Source: an uncultured Pelagibacteraceae bacterium
GTDB lineage: Bacteria; Pseudomonadota; Alphaproteobacteria; Pelagibacterales; Pelagibacteraceae
Assembly: GCA_902514805.1 (NCBI GenBank)
Contig: CABXSF010000002.1
Span: 39,529 to 103,528 of the forward strand
Length of the DNA stretch: 64,000 nt
Reading direction: 5' to 3'
Shown: piece by piece, positions 17,473-26,439 of the stretch
Layout: each line of letters starts with the position of its first letter
Numbering within the stretch: position 1 is the stretch's first letter
Translations under genes and position numbers: made by a program
Notes under the pieces: generated by a model
Seen by the model: the letters and a program-made list of their open reading frames with translations, nothing else
What the model was told of the DNA's origin: nothing
The model's database searches: none

Positions 17473-18567
17473 TTAAATCAAAGAATTAATTACCTTTAGG
17501 TAATTTTTAAGATTTGTTTTGGAGTCAAATCTTTTTAAATTTTGATATCCAATTTTAATTTTTTTTGATAATAGTTTCTTATTTTGTGAATAATCTAAAA
17601 TAAGGTTTGATAATCTTTTATAGTCTCCAACATTAAATAAAAATCCCGCTTTTCCATTCAAAAGAATTTCCCTTGGTCCAGTTGGACAGTTAGAAGAAAT
17701 AATGAATTTTTTTAAAACTTGAGACTCCAGTAAAACATTTGGCAAACCCTCATATAATGAGGTTAATACAAAAATATCAGACGAATTTATCAAATTAAAA
17801 GGATTGTTTTGAAAATCAATCATTTGAACCAGATTTGATAATTCGTTTTTATGAATATATTTTAACAAATTCTCTTTTTCTACACCTCTTCCTACTATCA
17901 ATAGATTCAGACTAATCTTATCTTTAATTCTATTGACTGCTTTGAGAAGGGTTAATTGATCCTTTTGGTCGGTAAGTCTACCTACATTAATTAAGTTCAG
18001 TTTTTTTTTATCAAACTTAATTATATTTTTAACTTTTGATTTTGTAATTATTTCATTTTTATTTAGTGGATTATAAATACATTTAGCTTCAATATTAAAT
18101 TTCTTCTTAAATTTTTTCTTAAAATCTAGACTATTTACAATAATTTCATCTGCACTACCAAGAACATATTTAAAAATAAGATTTTTAAATTTATTTTTTG
18201 ACCAACCATCAGGAGCAGAATTAGATCTGACGATGATTTTAATTCTTAATAGCTTACATAACAAAGTACAATAAACATTTCCTTGAAAACAAAAAACCAA
18301 AATATTTCTATCTTTTAAAATTTCGATAAAAAGTAAAAACAAACCTAAAAAAAATTTTTTTCTCCGTCCTATGGAGTTCCAAAAATTTGCTTTTAGTGAT
18401 ATAAACTTGATCTTTTTGCTGAATCTGTTTTTAAATTTGTTTGAAATTGTAATAATTGAAATATTGTCTATTTTGCCTTTTAAGAAATTAGATATTATGA
18501 ATAAGTTCTTTTCTACTCCCCCACCTTCAATTGAAGGTGAAAAAATAATTAGTTTTTTTTGCTTCAT
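17473..18567 (-). CDS. GT4-family glycosyltransferase
   Basis: Cytoplasmic or peripheral GT-B transferase, 364 residues, probably adding a hexose during polysaccharide or LPS-type assembly. The N-terminal SIEGGGVEKN segment near residue 12 is the glycine loop, GRLTDQKDQLTLLKAV near 210 is the nucleotide-binding start of the C-terminal domain, and EGLPNVLLE near 285 is the E-x7-E motif. It is extremely lysine- and asparagine-rich, more AT-rich than its neighbours. It is divergent from another glycosyltransferase gene, and the pair sits between prpE/SMR and pyrC with no other envelope genes nearby. Acceptor and sugar cannot be told from sequence. Confidence 0.8.
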   Translation of the reverse strand: MKQKKLIIFSPSIEGGGVEKNLFIISNFLKGKIDNISIITISNKFKNRFSKKIKFISLKANFWNSIGRRKKFFLGLFLLFIEILKDRNILVFCFQGNVYCTLLCKLLRIKIIVRSNSAPDGWSKNKFKNLIFKYVLGSADEIIVNSLDFKKKFKKKFNIEAKCIYNPLNKNEIITKSKVKNIIKFDKKKLNLINVGRLTDQKDQLTLLKAVNRIKDKISLNLLIVGRGVEKENLLKYIHKNELSNLVQMIDFQNNPFNLINSSDIFVLTSLYEGLPNVLLESQVLKKFIISSNCPTGPREILLNGKAGFLFNVGDYKRLSNLILDYSQNKKLLSKKIKIGYQNLKRFDSKTNLKNYLKVINSLI

Positions 18568-18634
18568 TATTCTATATATTTTTCATTTATATAAACCTAA
18601 TTTAATAAAAAAACAAAAACTTATGCGATCTAAT

Positions 18635-18664
18635 TTGTTAATAACTGTTGGATTAGGCTATAAT
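18635..18664 (+). promoter_or_regulatory. Candidate sigma70 promoter of the GT2 gene
   Basis: TTGTTA (18635-18640), an 18-bp spacer and a consensus TATAAT (18659-18664) place the transcript start near 18671, some 23 bp before the ATG at 18694. It lies in the 126-bp gap between two divergent glycosyltransferase genes. Confidence 0.5.
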
Positions 18665-18693
18665 TTAAAAAAAAATTTAGAAACGAATATAAA

Positions 18694-19509
18694 ATGGTTC
18701 AAAAAAATATATTAGTAAGTATTTTGATAAATAATTACAACAACCAAAAATTTTTAAAAAAAAGTATTTTAAGTTGCTTAAACCAGACATATAAAAATTT
18801 AGAAATTATAATATTCGACGATAATTCAACTGATAACTCTCTTAAAATTTTAAAAAAAATAAAAAATTCAAAATTAAAGAAAATATTTAGTTTTAAGAAG
18901 AAACAGACGCCCTCAATTTCTTTAAATCAGTTTAATGCAATTAAAAAATCTTTTTTAAAGTCTAGAGGAGAGATCATTTTTTTGTTAGACAGCGATGATT
19001 ATTTTCTCAAAAATAAAGTCAAATTTATTGTTGATTTATTTAAACAAGAAAAAAATCTCAATTTTGTTCAGGATAATCCGATATATTTTTATCCAAGTAA
19101 AAATTTACAAATTAAAAAAAAGCCAAGAAAAAAATATTTTCCAATGCATACTTGGCCATACATTAATCCTACAAGCACTATGGTTTTTAAAAGAAATTTT
19201 TTAAAGAAATTATTGAAAGATATTTCGTTTTCAGACAAAAGTTTTGAGAGGATTTCTTTTGATGCAAGAGCTTTTATCTATGTATATTTTTTTGAAAAAA
19301 ATTATTTATGCTTAAATAAATCATTGACTGTATACACCCAAAATATTCATGGATATACAATTAAAGGTTATGAGAAAAGGAATTTTAATTGGTGGGAAAG
19401 AAGATTTGAACAACATACTTACGTGAAAAATTTATTCAAAAAAAAGAAAAAATTTCACTTTAAGTTTATTGATTATTATTTAACTAATCTAATTAGAATT
19501 TTATTATAA
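18694..19509 (+). CDS. GT2-family glycosyltransferase
   Basis: GT-A fold transferase, 271 residues, likely in surface glycan synthesis. The N-terminal VSILINNYNNQKFLKKSI start, FDDNSTDNS near residue 42, and LLDSDDYFLKNK near 98 are the nucleotide- and metal-binding motifs of the GT2 family; an acidic/aromatic acceptor segment follows near 175. There is no membrane helix of convincing length. The composition is very AT-rich with long lysine runs. It is divergent from the GT4 gene and ends 5 bp before the pyrC stop on the other strand. The two glycosyltransferases look like a small accessory insertion among housekeeping genes. Specificity unknown. Confidence 0.8.
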   Translation: MVQKNILVSILINNYNNQKFLKKSILSCLNQTYKNLEIIIFDDNSTDNSLKILKKIKNSKLKKIFSFKKKQTPSISLNQFNAIKKSFLKSRGEIIFLLDSDDYFLKNKVKFIVDLFKQEKNLNFVQDNPIYFYPSKNLQIKKKPRKKYFPMHTWPYINPTSTMVFKRNFLKKLLKDISFSDKSFERISFDARAFIYVYFFEKNYLCLNKSLTVYTQNIHGYTIKGYEKRNFNWWERRFEQHTYVKNLFKKKKKFHFKFIDYYLTNLIRILL

Positions 19510-19514
19510 AATAA

Positions 19515-20819
19515 TTAGATGAATTCTAGAGGTTTTCCTTCAGCTTCACCAAATATTTTGCCATTTTGCATTTTAATTTTTCCATTGACGATTGTAGCTT
19601 CCGGTGTTCCTTTAAACTCAACCCCATTAAAAGGTGACCAGCCGCATTTACTCTGAATATTTTCATTTTTTATTAAAATCTTTTTATTCATATCAACAAT
19701 TGTAAAATCAGCATCATAATTTTCTTTTATAAATCCTTTGTTTTTAATTCCAAAAATTCGAACAGGATTTTCACAGACAAGATTAATTAGTTGTTGCAGG
19801 GACAGCTTGCCCTCATTAACATGATTAAGCATAACAGGAATAATAGTTTGAACACCTGGCATACCTGATGGTGAATTAGGGTAATCCTTCTCTTTATTAA
19901 CTTTTAAATGAGGCGCATGATCTGAACCAATTGTATCATTATAATTATTTCTTACAGCATACCATAAACGATCATAATGCGACTTATCTCTTATAGGTGG
20001 ATTCATTTGAGCGTAAGTTCCAAGTTTGTTATAACAATCTGGAGAATAAATCGTTAGATGCTGAGGTGTAATTTCAAAAGTAATCAGACCTTTATTTTGA
20101 GAGAGGAAATCTACTTCTTCTTTTGTAGTTATATGAAGTATATGGGCTTTTTTATTAAATCTTTTTGCGATTTTAACAATTCTTCTAGTTGAAGACATTG
20201 CAACTTCCTCGTTCCGCCATATTGGATGACTGGCCACATTGCCTTCCTTAATTAGTTTTTTTCTTACCTTTAAGATTTCTTCATCTTCAGAGTGAACTGC
20301 TACAACTTTTGAAGCATGTTCAAAAACTTTTTCTATATCTTTTTCTTTATCAACTAATAAATTGCCTGTAGAAGAACCTGCAAAAAGTTTAATGCCACAA
20401 CACCCCTTCAAGTCTTTTAATTTTTCTAGTGTTGAATAATTCTCAGCTGTTGCACCAAAATAAAATGCATGATTACAAAACATTCCTTTTCCTAATTGAA
20501 TTTTCTTATCGAACTCTTCAAAATTTGTTGTAGGTGGGTTTGTGTTTGGCATCTCAAAAACAGACGTTATTCCTCCCATCACTGCTGCTTTACTACCAGA
20601 ATTTAAATCTTCGGCATCAGTTGATCCTGGTTCCCTAAAATGAACTTGGGTGTCGATACAACCGGGTAGAACAGTCAATCCCTTTGCATCAAATATTTCT
20701 TTGGATTTATCTTTCAGGTCGCCAATCTGAATAATCTTGTTATTAAGTATTCCAATATCTTTTTTTTCTAGATTACCGTTTATATAACATTCACCGTCTT
20801 TAATTATTAGATCTAACAT
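19515..20819 (-). CDS. pyrC: Dihydroorotase (amidohydrolase family)
   Basis: Cyclises carbamoyl-aspartate to dihydroorotate in pyrimidine synthesis. It has 434 residues, the length of the long dihydroorotase class. The N-terminal metal motif reads D56-T-Q58-V-H60-F-R62-EPG, so the first His of the usual H-x-H is Gln. GIKLFAGSSTG near residue 145 has the position of the carbamylated lysine, further metal His lie in VAVHSEDEE and HILHITT, and the catalytic Asp is in GSDHAPH near 310. It is a single gene, divergent from ygfZ. The Gln substitution, as I recall it, occurs in some alphaproteobacterial dihydroorotases; another cyclic amidohydrolase activity is the alternative. Confidence 0.82.
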   Translation of the reverse strand: MLDLIIKDGECYINGNLEKKDIGILNNKIIQIGDLKDKSKEIFDAKGLTVLPGCIDTQVHFREPGSTDAEDLNSGSKAAVMGGITSVFEMPNTNPPTTNFEEFDKKIQLGKGMFCNHAFYFGATAENYSTLEKLKDLKGCCGIKLFAGSSTGNLLVDKEKDIEKVFEHASKVVAVHSEDEEILKVRKKLIKEGNVASHPIWRNEEVAMSSTRRIVKIAKRFNKKAHILHITTKEEVDFLSQNKGLITFEITPQHLTIYSPDCYNKLGTYAQMNPPIRDKSHYDRLWYAVRNNYNDTIGSDHAPHLKVNKEKDYPNSPSGMPGVQTIIPVMLNHVNEGKLSLQQLINLVCENPVRIFGIKNKGFIKENYDADFTIVDMNKKILIKNENIQSKCGWSPFNGVEFKGTPEATIVNGKIKMQNGKIFGEAEGKPLEFI

Positions 20820-20861
20820 TGTTTTAAAAGTAGATATATTATATTTATATATTAATCAATT

Positions 20862-21752
20862 ATGAATACAGAAAAAGTTTATATTTTAGAAGATAGAGGT
20901 ATTTTGTATATTAATGGGGTAGACACTGAAAAATTTTTACAAAATCTTGTCTCAAATGACATTGAAAAAGTTAACGAAAGTAAAAGTTGTTTTGCCTCTC
21001 TGCTATCACCTCAAGGAAAATTTTTATTTGATTTTATAGTAGTCAAGCACAAAGACGGCTACTTCTTAGATTGCGAAAAAAGAACAGCTGATCAGCTATA
21101 TAAAAAATTAAATATGTATAAACTCAAATCAAAAGTAGAGATTTTAAATCTTAGCAATGAATTTGTGGTAGCTGCTTTTAATTACGATAAGTTTCTGTCA
21201 ATAGAGGGTGCAAGAGATGAGTTGGGATATACATTTAAATACAATGAAGACCATATTTTTCTTGATCCAAGAAATAAAAAGTTGGGAGGTAGAATTATTG
21301 CTAATCTTGAAAAATTGTATATGTCCTTAAAAAAAATGAATCTCAAGTCTTCTAACATTGATGAATATTACAAATTGAGTTTTGAACTAGGTATACCTCA
21401 AAGTAACATGGATCAGCTGCAAGAGAAATTATTTGGAATAGAGTGTAATTTTGTGGAACTTAATGGAATTGACTTTAAGAAAGGTTGTTATGTCGGCCAA
21501 GAAAATACTTCACGTATTAAAAATAAAGATAAATTGAATAAAAGATTATTACCGCTTAAAGTAAAAAAAGGTTCAATAAATAATAACGATCCGATTACAT
21601 CTAATAATGTAGAAATTGGTAAGGTTTTAATAGCAAATAAGTTTAGTTTTGCCCTTATCAAGTTTAAAGATAAAGAATTTGAATATAATAAAGAATTTCA
21701 GTGTGGAGAGGCGAATATTGAAATTTTAAAACCTAAATGGCGAAATGATTGA
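20862..21752 (+). CDS. ygfZ: YgfZ/GcvT-like folate-binding Fe-S maintenance protein
   Basis: Tetrahydrofolate-binding protein that helps build or repair Fe-S clusters, as known for E. coli YgfZ and mitochondrial IBA57. It has 296 residues. The signature KGCYVGQE near residue 208 carries the conserved cysteine; the N-terminal GcvT-like half starts with RGILYINGVDTEKFLQNLVSND-type sequence. It is divergent from pyrC (42-bp gap) and followed by the opposing tRNA-Leu gene. No operon partner is visible. The signature makes the family assignment secure. Confidence 0.9.
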   Translation: MNTEKVYILEDRGILYINGVDTEKFLQNLVSNDIEKVNESKSCFASLLSPQGKFLFDFIVVKHKDGYFLDCEKRTADQLYKKLNMYKLKSKVEILNLSNEFVVAAFNYDKFLSIEGARDELGYTFKYNEDHIFLDPRNKKLGGRIIANLEKLYMSLKKMNLKSSNIDEYYKLSFELGIPQSNMDQLQEKLFGIECNFVELNGIDFKKGCYVGQENTSRIKNKDKLNKRLLPLKVKKGSINNNDPITSNNVEIGKVLIANKFSFALIKFKDKEFEYNKEFQCGEANIEILKPKWRND

Positions 21753-21802
21753 AAAGTAAGTGATCCTTTAAATCTAATAATAGGTGTATTCTCTCAATGC
21801 TT

Positions 21803-21888
21803 TGGTGCGGCCAGAGAGATTTGAACTCTCATGGACTAAGTCCACACGGCCCTCAACCGTGCCTGTCTACCAATTTCAGCATGGCCGC
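21803..21888 (-). tRNA. tRNA-Leu (anticodon GAG)
   Basis: Reading the minus strand from 21888, a 7-bp acceptor stem GCGGCCA/TGGCCGC closes perfectly, the D loop has AATTGGTAGACA, and the anticodon arm is CACGG-TTGAGGG-CCGTG with anticodon GAG. A long variable arm (TGGACTTAGTCCA hairpin) marks it as class II, and the T loop is GTTCAAATC. Discriminator A and the CCA end are encoded (21806, 21803-21805). GAG reads CUU/CUC leucine codons. It is flanked by short unannotated spacers on both sides, opposite in direction to ygfZ and nadA. Confidence 0.97.
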
Positions 21889-21944
21889 TTGATGCGTCAC
21901 ATTAATTGAATGACAACTATCTTTCAAGTTGATACATTTGACGT

Positions 21945-22934
21945 ATGGAATTTACAGCTGAAATAAAAAAAGCAACACAGCCAATTTACCAAAAAATTTC
22001 TAAGACTATCCCTGAAATTGAGTGGTCTACTCACGCTCCTTATATTTATGAAATAAACAAACTTAAAAAAGAAAAAAATGCAGTAATCCTAGCACATAAT
22101 TATCAAACACCAGAAATATATCATGGGATATCTGATTTTTCAGCAGATTCGCTGGCACTCGCTGTTGAAGCGGCAAAAACAAAAGCTGATATAATTGTGA
22201 TGTGCGGAGTACATTTTATGGCTGAGACAGCAAAACTTATGAGCCCTAACAAAAAAGTATTGTTGCCAGATATGAGAGCAGGTTGTTCTTTATCATCATC
22301 AATAACAGGTGAAGATGTAAGAAAATTAAAAAAACAAAATCCAGGTGTTCCAGTTATTTCATACGTAAACACTTCAGCCGACGTAAAGGCAGAGACTGAT
22401 GTTTGTTGTACTTCTGCAAACGCTGTAAAAATTGTTAATTCGCTTGGTGTCAAAAAAGTAATTTTCTTACCAGATGATTATCTTGCTAAATATGTGGCTT
22501 CACAAACAGATGTTGAAATTATATCATGGAAAGGAACTTGTGAAGTACATGAAAAGTTTAACGATGCAGAGATAAATGAAATAAGAAAAGATAATCCTGG
22601 AATAAAAGTTATTGCTCATCCTGAATGTCCACCAGATGTGATAAATGCAAGTGATTTTACAGGATCAACAAGTGGTATGATAAAATATGTAAAAGACAAT
22701 CAACCAGAAAAAGTCATGATGGTAACAGAGTGTTCAATGAGCGACAATGTCCAAGTAGATAATCCAAATGTAAAGTTTATAAGACCATGCAACTTATGTC
22801 CCCACATGAAAAGAATTACACTTCCTAAAATTTTAGATTGTTTAAAAAATGAGACAAATGAAATTTTAATGTCAGATGAAACAATTGAGAAAGCTAGAAA
22901 GTCTGTAGAGAGAATGGCTGAAATAGGCAGATAA
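21945..22934 (+). CDS. nadA: Quinolinate synthase A
   Basis: Condenses iminoaspartate with dihydroxyacetone phosphate to quinolinate for NAD synthesis; a [4Fe-4S] enzyme. It has 329 residues. Likely cluster ligands are C114 (MRAGCSLSSS), C228 (HPECPPDV) and C285 (CNLCPHM). The YQTPEI loop and CEVHEKF motif are typical of the family. It is followed 5 bp later by nadC in the same direction, so the two are one operon. L-aspartate oxidase (nadB), normally the third partner, is absent here, so iminoaspartate must come from a gene elsewhere or from an aspartate dehydrogenase. Confidence 0.97.
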   Translation: MEFTAEIKKATQPIYQKISKTIPEIEWSTHAPYIYEINKLKKEKNAVILAHNYQTPEIYHGISDFSADSLALAVEAAKTKADIIVMCGVHFMAETAKLMSPNKKVLLPDMRAGCSLSSSITGEDVRKLKKQNPGVPVISYVNTSADVKAETDVCCTSANAVKIVNSLGVKKVIFLPDDYLAKYVASQTDVEIISWKGTCEVHEKFNDAEINEIRKDNPGIKVIAHPECPPDVINASDFTGSTSGMIKYVKDNQPEKVMMVTECSMSDNVQVDNPNVKFIRPCNLCPHMKRITLPKILDCLKNETNEILMSDETIEKARKSVERMAEIGR

Positions 22935-22939
22935 TATCT

Positions 22940-23773
22940 GTGTCCAAGATAATTTTAAGTAAAAATTTCATAAATAATTCTGTTAAGCTTGCATTAAATG
23001 AGGATTTATATCCCAGTGGAGATATCACATCAAATCTTATAAAGAAAAGTAGTATCAAGACATTTAAAATAATCGCAAATCAAAATGGGATAATTGGTGG
23101 AATAGAATTTGCTAAAAGCACATTCAAAGTCTTCGATAAAAAGATCCAATTTCATGTTAAAAAAAAAGATGGTTCTCAAATTAAAAACGGCCAGATAGTT
23201 GCTATAATCAAAGGTGATGCAAAAAATATTTTAATTTGTGAAAGAGTGGCACTCAATTTTCTTTCTCATATATCTGGTATAGCTAGTTACACTAATAAAT
23301 TTGTTAAACTTGCTAAAGGCAAAAGTAAGGTTTGCTGTACTCGTAAAACAATTCCAAACTTAAGAGTAATACAAAAGTATGCAGTTAAATTGGGTGGTGG
23401 TACTAATCATAGATTCAATCTTAGTGATGAGTTTTTAATAAAAGATAATCATGTTGCGAGTTCAGACCTAAAACTTTTGATTCAAATTGCAATTAAAAAT
23501 AAAAAAGGAAAAAAAATTACAGTAGAAGTCGATAATTTAAAACAGCTTAAATTAATTTTGGGGTTAAAATTTAACACAATTCTTTTTGATAATATGAATA
23601 TAAAGAGTCTTAAAGAGGGTGTAAAACTTGCAAAAAAAAATTATGAAACTGAGGCATCTGGAAATATAACTCTTAAAAATATTAAGTCTGTTTCAAGAAC
23701 AGGTGTTGATAGAATTTCAGTTGGTAGTATCACCCACAGCGCTCCAGCTATGGATTTCAAACTGGAAATTTGA
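22940..23773 (+). CDS. nadC: Nicotinate-nucleotide pyrophosphorylase (carboxylating)
   Basis: Converts quinolinate and PRPP to nicotinate mononucleotide. It has 277 residues from a GTG start at 22940. An alpha/beta-barrel phosphoribosyltransferase: SGIASYTNKFV near residue 110, CTRKTIPNLRVIQKYAV near 132 and GGGTNHRFNLSDEFLIKDNH near 155 hold the PRPP- and quinolinate-binding Arg, His and Lys, and ISVGSITHSAPAMDF is the C-terminal signature. It is paired with nadA. It converges on ppdK with a 5-bp gap and no visible terminator. Confidence 0.96.
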   Translation: MSKIILSKNFINNSVKLALNEDLYPSGDITSNLIKKSSIKTFKIIANQNGIIGGIEFAKSTFKVFDKKIQFHVKKKDGSQIKNGQIVAIIKGDAKNILICERVALNFLSHISGIASYTNKFVKLAKGKSKVCCTRKTIPNLRVIQKYAVKLGGGTNHRFNLSDEFLIKDNHVASSDLKLLIQIAIKNKKGKKITVEVDNLKQLKLILGLKFNTILFDNMNIKSLKEGVKLAKKNYETEASGNITLKNIKSVSRTGVDRISVGSITHSAPAMDFKLEI

Positions 23774-23778
23774 ATTTT

Positions 23779-26439
23779 TTATTTTTTAAGTTCAGCTTGA
23801 GCAGCGGCTAGACGTGCAACGGGAACTCTATAAGGTGAACAAGAGACATAATTCAATCCTGTTTTTGAACAAAAATTTATACTTTTAGGATCTCCACCGT
23901 GTTCTCCGCAAATTCCAAGTTTAATTTTTTTATTTTGTTTTCTACCTTTTAACGTGGCAATTTCGATTAAATCTCCCACACCTTCGTCTATTGAAACGAA
24001 AGGATCAATATCAAATATCTTATTTTCAATATAATCATTTAAAAATTTTCCACTATCATCTCTGCTAATGCCAAAGGTTGTTTGGGTTAAATCATTAGTA
24101 CCAAAACTAAAAAATTCCGCATGTTTAGCAATATCCTTTGCTTTAATAGCTGCTCTTGGAAGTTCAATCATGGTTCCTACCAAGAAACTTATTTTAGTAT
24201 TATTTTCATCTTGAACTTTTTTAGCAACTCTAATTACTAGATCTTTCATTATTTTTATTTCTGCCTCTGTTGATACAAGAGGTATCATAATTTCTGGCAT
24301 TGTAGATTTGAGTTTCTTCTTTTTACATTCAACTAAAGCTTCAAAAATTGCTCTACATTGCATTTCGTAAATTTCAGGAAAAGAAATGCCCAATCTACAT
24401 CCTCTGTGTCCCAGCATTGGATTATGTTCATGCAATTCCTCTGTTCTTGACTTTATTTCTTTAGCGTTTAAACCAGTTACTGAACTTAGGTCGCCAATTT
24501 CTTTATCATTTTTGGGTAAAAATTCGTGTAAAGGTGGATCAAGTAATCTAACTGTTACTGGAAGACCACTCATTATTTCAAAAATTTGAATAAAGTCATT
24601 TTTTTGATGCGGTAATAATTTTGCCAAAGCCTTATTTCTATCTTCTACAGTTTTTGATAAAATCATTTCTCTTACAGACAAAATTCTATCTTCGTCAAAA
24701 AACATATGTTCAGTTCTACAAAGACCAATCCCCTCAGCTCCAAATTCTCTTGCTGTTTTGGTATCAAGAGGGGTCTCAGAGTTTGTTCTTACTTTTAATT
24801 TTCTGTAACTATCAGCCCAACTCATTAATTTTGAAAAATCACCTGAGATCTCTGGCTTTAAAGTTGGGACTTTATCTAAGATTATCCTACCTGTAGATCC
24901 GTCAATTGTAATTACATCTCCCTCTTTTACTTCTATATTTGACGAAGTTCTAAATATTTTTTGTTCGTAATTAATATCAATTTCACTTGAACCAGATACA
25001 CATGGTCTTCCCATACCTCTTGCAACAACAGCGGCATGACTAGTCATTCCTCCACGAGCAGTTAAAATACCTTTTGCAGCATGCATACCATGAATATCCT
25101 CGGGTGAGGTTTCTACTCTTACAAGTATCGTATCTTGCATCATCCCATTTAATCTTTCTGCTTCATCAGATGAAAAAACAACCTTTCCACTTGTTGCACC
25201 TGGAGACGCGGGTAAACCCTTGGCAATAGTTTTAACTTCTTTTGTTTCGTCTAATGTCGGATGAAGAAGTGTGTCTAAAGTGTTGGGGTCGACTCTTAAG
25301 ACTGCCTCTTTTTTTGTTATTAATTTTTCTTTAACCATGTCTACGGCTATTTTTACAGCAGATTTTGCAGTTCTTTTTCCAGATCTGGTTTGAAGCATCC
25401 ACAATTTAGAATTTTCAACTGTGAATTCTACATCTTGCATGTCTTTGTAATGTCTTTCTAAAAGTTTGAGAATTTTTTTAAGTTGGGTATAAACTTTTGG
25501 CATGGCCTCTTCCATTGATTTACCTTTTGAGTTTGAGTCTTTATTTGCTTTTTTTGTTAAGTAGTTTGGTGTTCTTGTACCCGCTACAACATCCTCCCCT
25601 TGAGCATTAATAAGATATTCTCCGTAAATTTCATTTTTTCCATTTGATGGGTTCCTAGTAAAAACAACGCCTGTTGCACAATCATTACCCATGTTTCCAA
25701 AAACCATTGATTGAACATTTACAGCTGTTCCCCATGCAGAAGGTATTTGATTTAATTTTCTATAAACTTTTGCACGGTTACTTTCCCATGACAAAAAAAC
25801 TGCTGAAATAGCTCCAAACAATTGTTTATAAACATCTTGAGGGAATTGTTTTTTAGTCTTTTCTTTAACAACGTTTTTAAAGTCATCAATAAGACCATCC
25901 CAATCATTTTCATCCAGATCGGTATCTAACAAAACGCCCTTAGTTAATTTATAATTTTCAATTAATTCCTCAAAATTATAACTTTCTACTCCCAGCACCA
26001 CATTAGAATACATTTGGATGAATCTTCTGTAGCTATCTTTTGCAAACCTCATATTGGATGTTTTTTTTGCAAGAGCTTTGACAGTTTCATCATTTAAACC
26101 TAAATTTAAAATTGTATCCATCATCCCAGGCATTGAAACTCTTGCACCTGACCTTACTGATACCAGTAATGGATTATCTAAATCACCAAATTTTTTTCCA
26201 CATTCTTTTTCAATTTGTTTTAATTCTTGCTTAATAGATTTAATAAGTTTTGAATTAAGTTTTTTATTGTTTTTATAAAATATATCACAAACCCCTGTTG
26301 ATATTGTAAAACCGGGAGGAACAGGTAAACCAAGTTTTCCCATTTGAGCTAGATTTGCTCCTTTGCCACCTAAGATAAACTTTGGGCTCTTAATCTTTTT
26401 TATTTTTTTAGATTTAAAATTAAAAATTAAATTGTTCAT
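23779..26439 (-). CDS. ppdK: Pyruvate, phosphate dikinase
   Basis: Interconverts pyruvate + ATP + Pi and PEP + AMP + PPi. It has 886 residues, full length. An N-terminal ATP-grasp domain (GGKGANLAQM near residue 25, SVRSGARVSMPGMMDT near 92) precedes the phosphohistidine domain with the catalytic His in GGMTSHAAVVARGMG near 455, and a TIM-barrel PEP/pyruvate domain ends with the catalytic Cys in GICGEHGGDP. It is downstream of glyS, whose stop codon and this ATG share one base (26439). It can supply PEP for gluconeogenesis or act glycolytically, which suits an organism conserving PPi. Confidence 0.97.
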   Translation of the reverse strand: MNNLIFNFKSKKIKKIKSPKFILGGKGANLAQMGKLGLPVPPGFTISTGVCDIFYKNNKKLNSKLIKSIKQELKQIEKECGKKFGDLDNPLLVSVRSGARVSMPGMMDTILNLGLNDETVKALAKKTSNMRFAKDSYRRFIQMYSNVVLGVESYNFEELIENYKLTKGVLLDTDLDENDWDGLIDDFKNVVKEKTKKQFPQDVYKQLFGAISAVFLSWESNRAKVYRKLNQIPSAWGTAVNVQSMVFGNMGNDCATGVVFTRNPSNGKNEIYGEYLINAQGEDVVAGTRTPNYLTKKANKDSNSKGKSMEEAMPKVYTQLKKILKLLERHYKDMQDVEFTVENSKLWMLQTRSGKRTAKSAVKIAVDMVKEKLITKKEAVLRVDPNTLDTLLHPTLDETKEVKTIAKGLPASPGATSGKVVFSSDEAERLNGMMQDTILVRVETSPEDIHGMHAAKGILTARGGMTSHAAVVARGMGRPCVSGSSEIDINYEQKIFRTSSNIEVKEGDVITIDGSTGRIILDKVPTLKPEISGDFSKLMSWADSYRKLKVRTNSETPLDTKTAREFGAEGIGLCRTEHMFFDEDRILSVREMILSKTVEDRNKALAKLLPHQKNDFIQIFEIMSGLPVTVRLLDPPLHEFLPKNDKEIGDLSSVTGLNAKEIKSRTEELHEHNPMLGHRGCRLGISFPEIYEMQCRAIFEALVECKKKKLKSTMPEIMIPLVSTEAEIKIMKDLVIRVAKKVQDENNTKISFLVGTMIELPRAAIKAKDIAKHAEFFSFGTNDLTQTTFGISRDDSGKFLNDYIENKIFDIDPFVSIDEGVGDLIEIATLKGRKQNKKIKLGICGEHGGDPKSINFCSKTGLNYVSCSPYRVPVARLAAAQAELKK

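Noticed and set aside
24386..24896. Two plus-strand open frames inside ppdK
   Set aside because: Both are antisense to intact catalytic-domain sequence of ppdK and have no start signals or homology.
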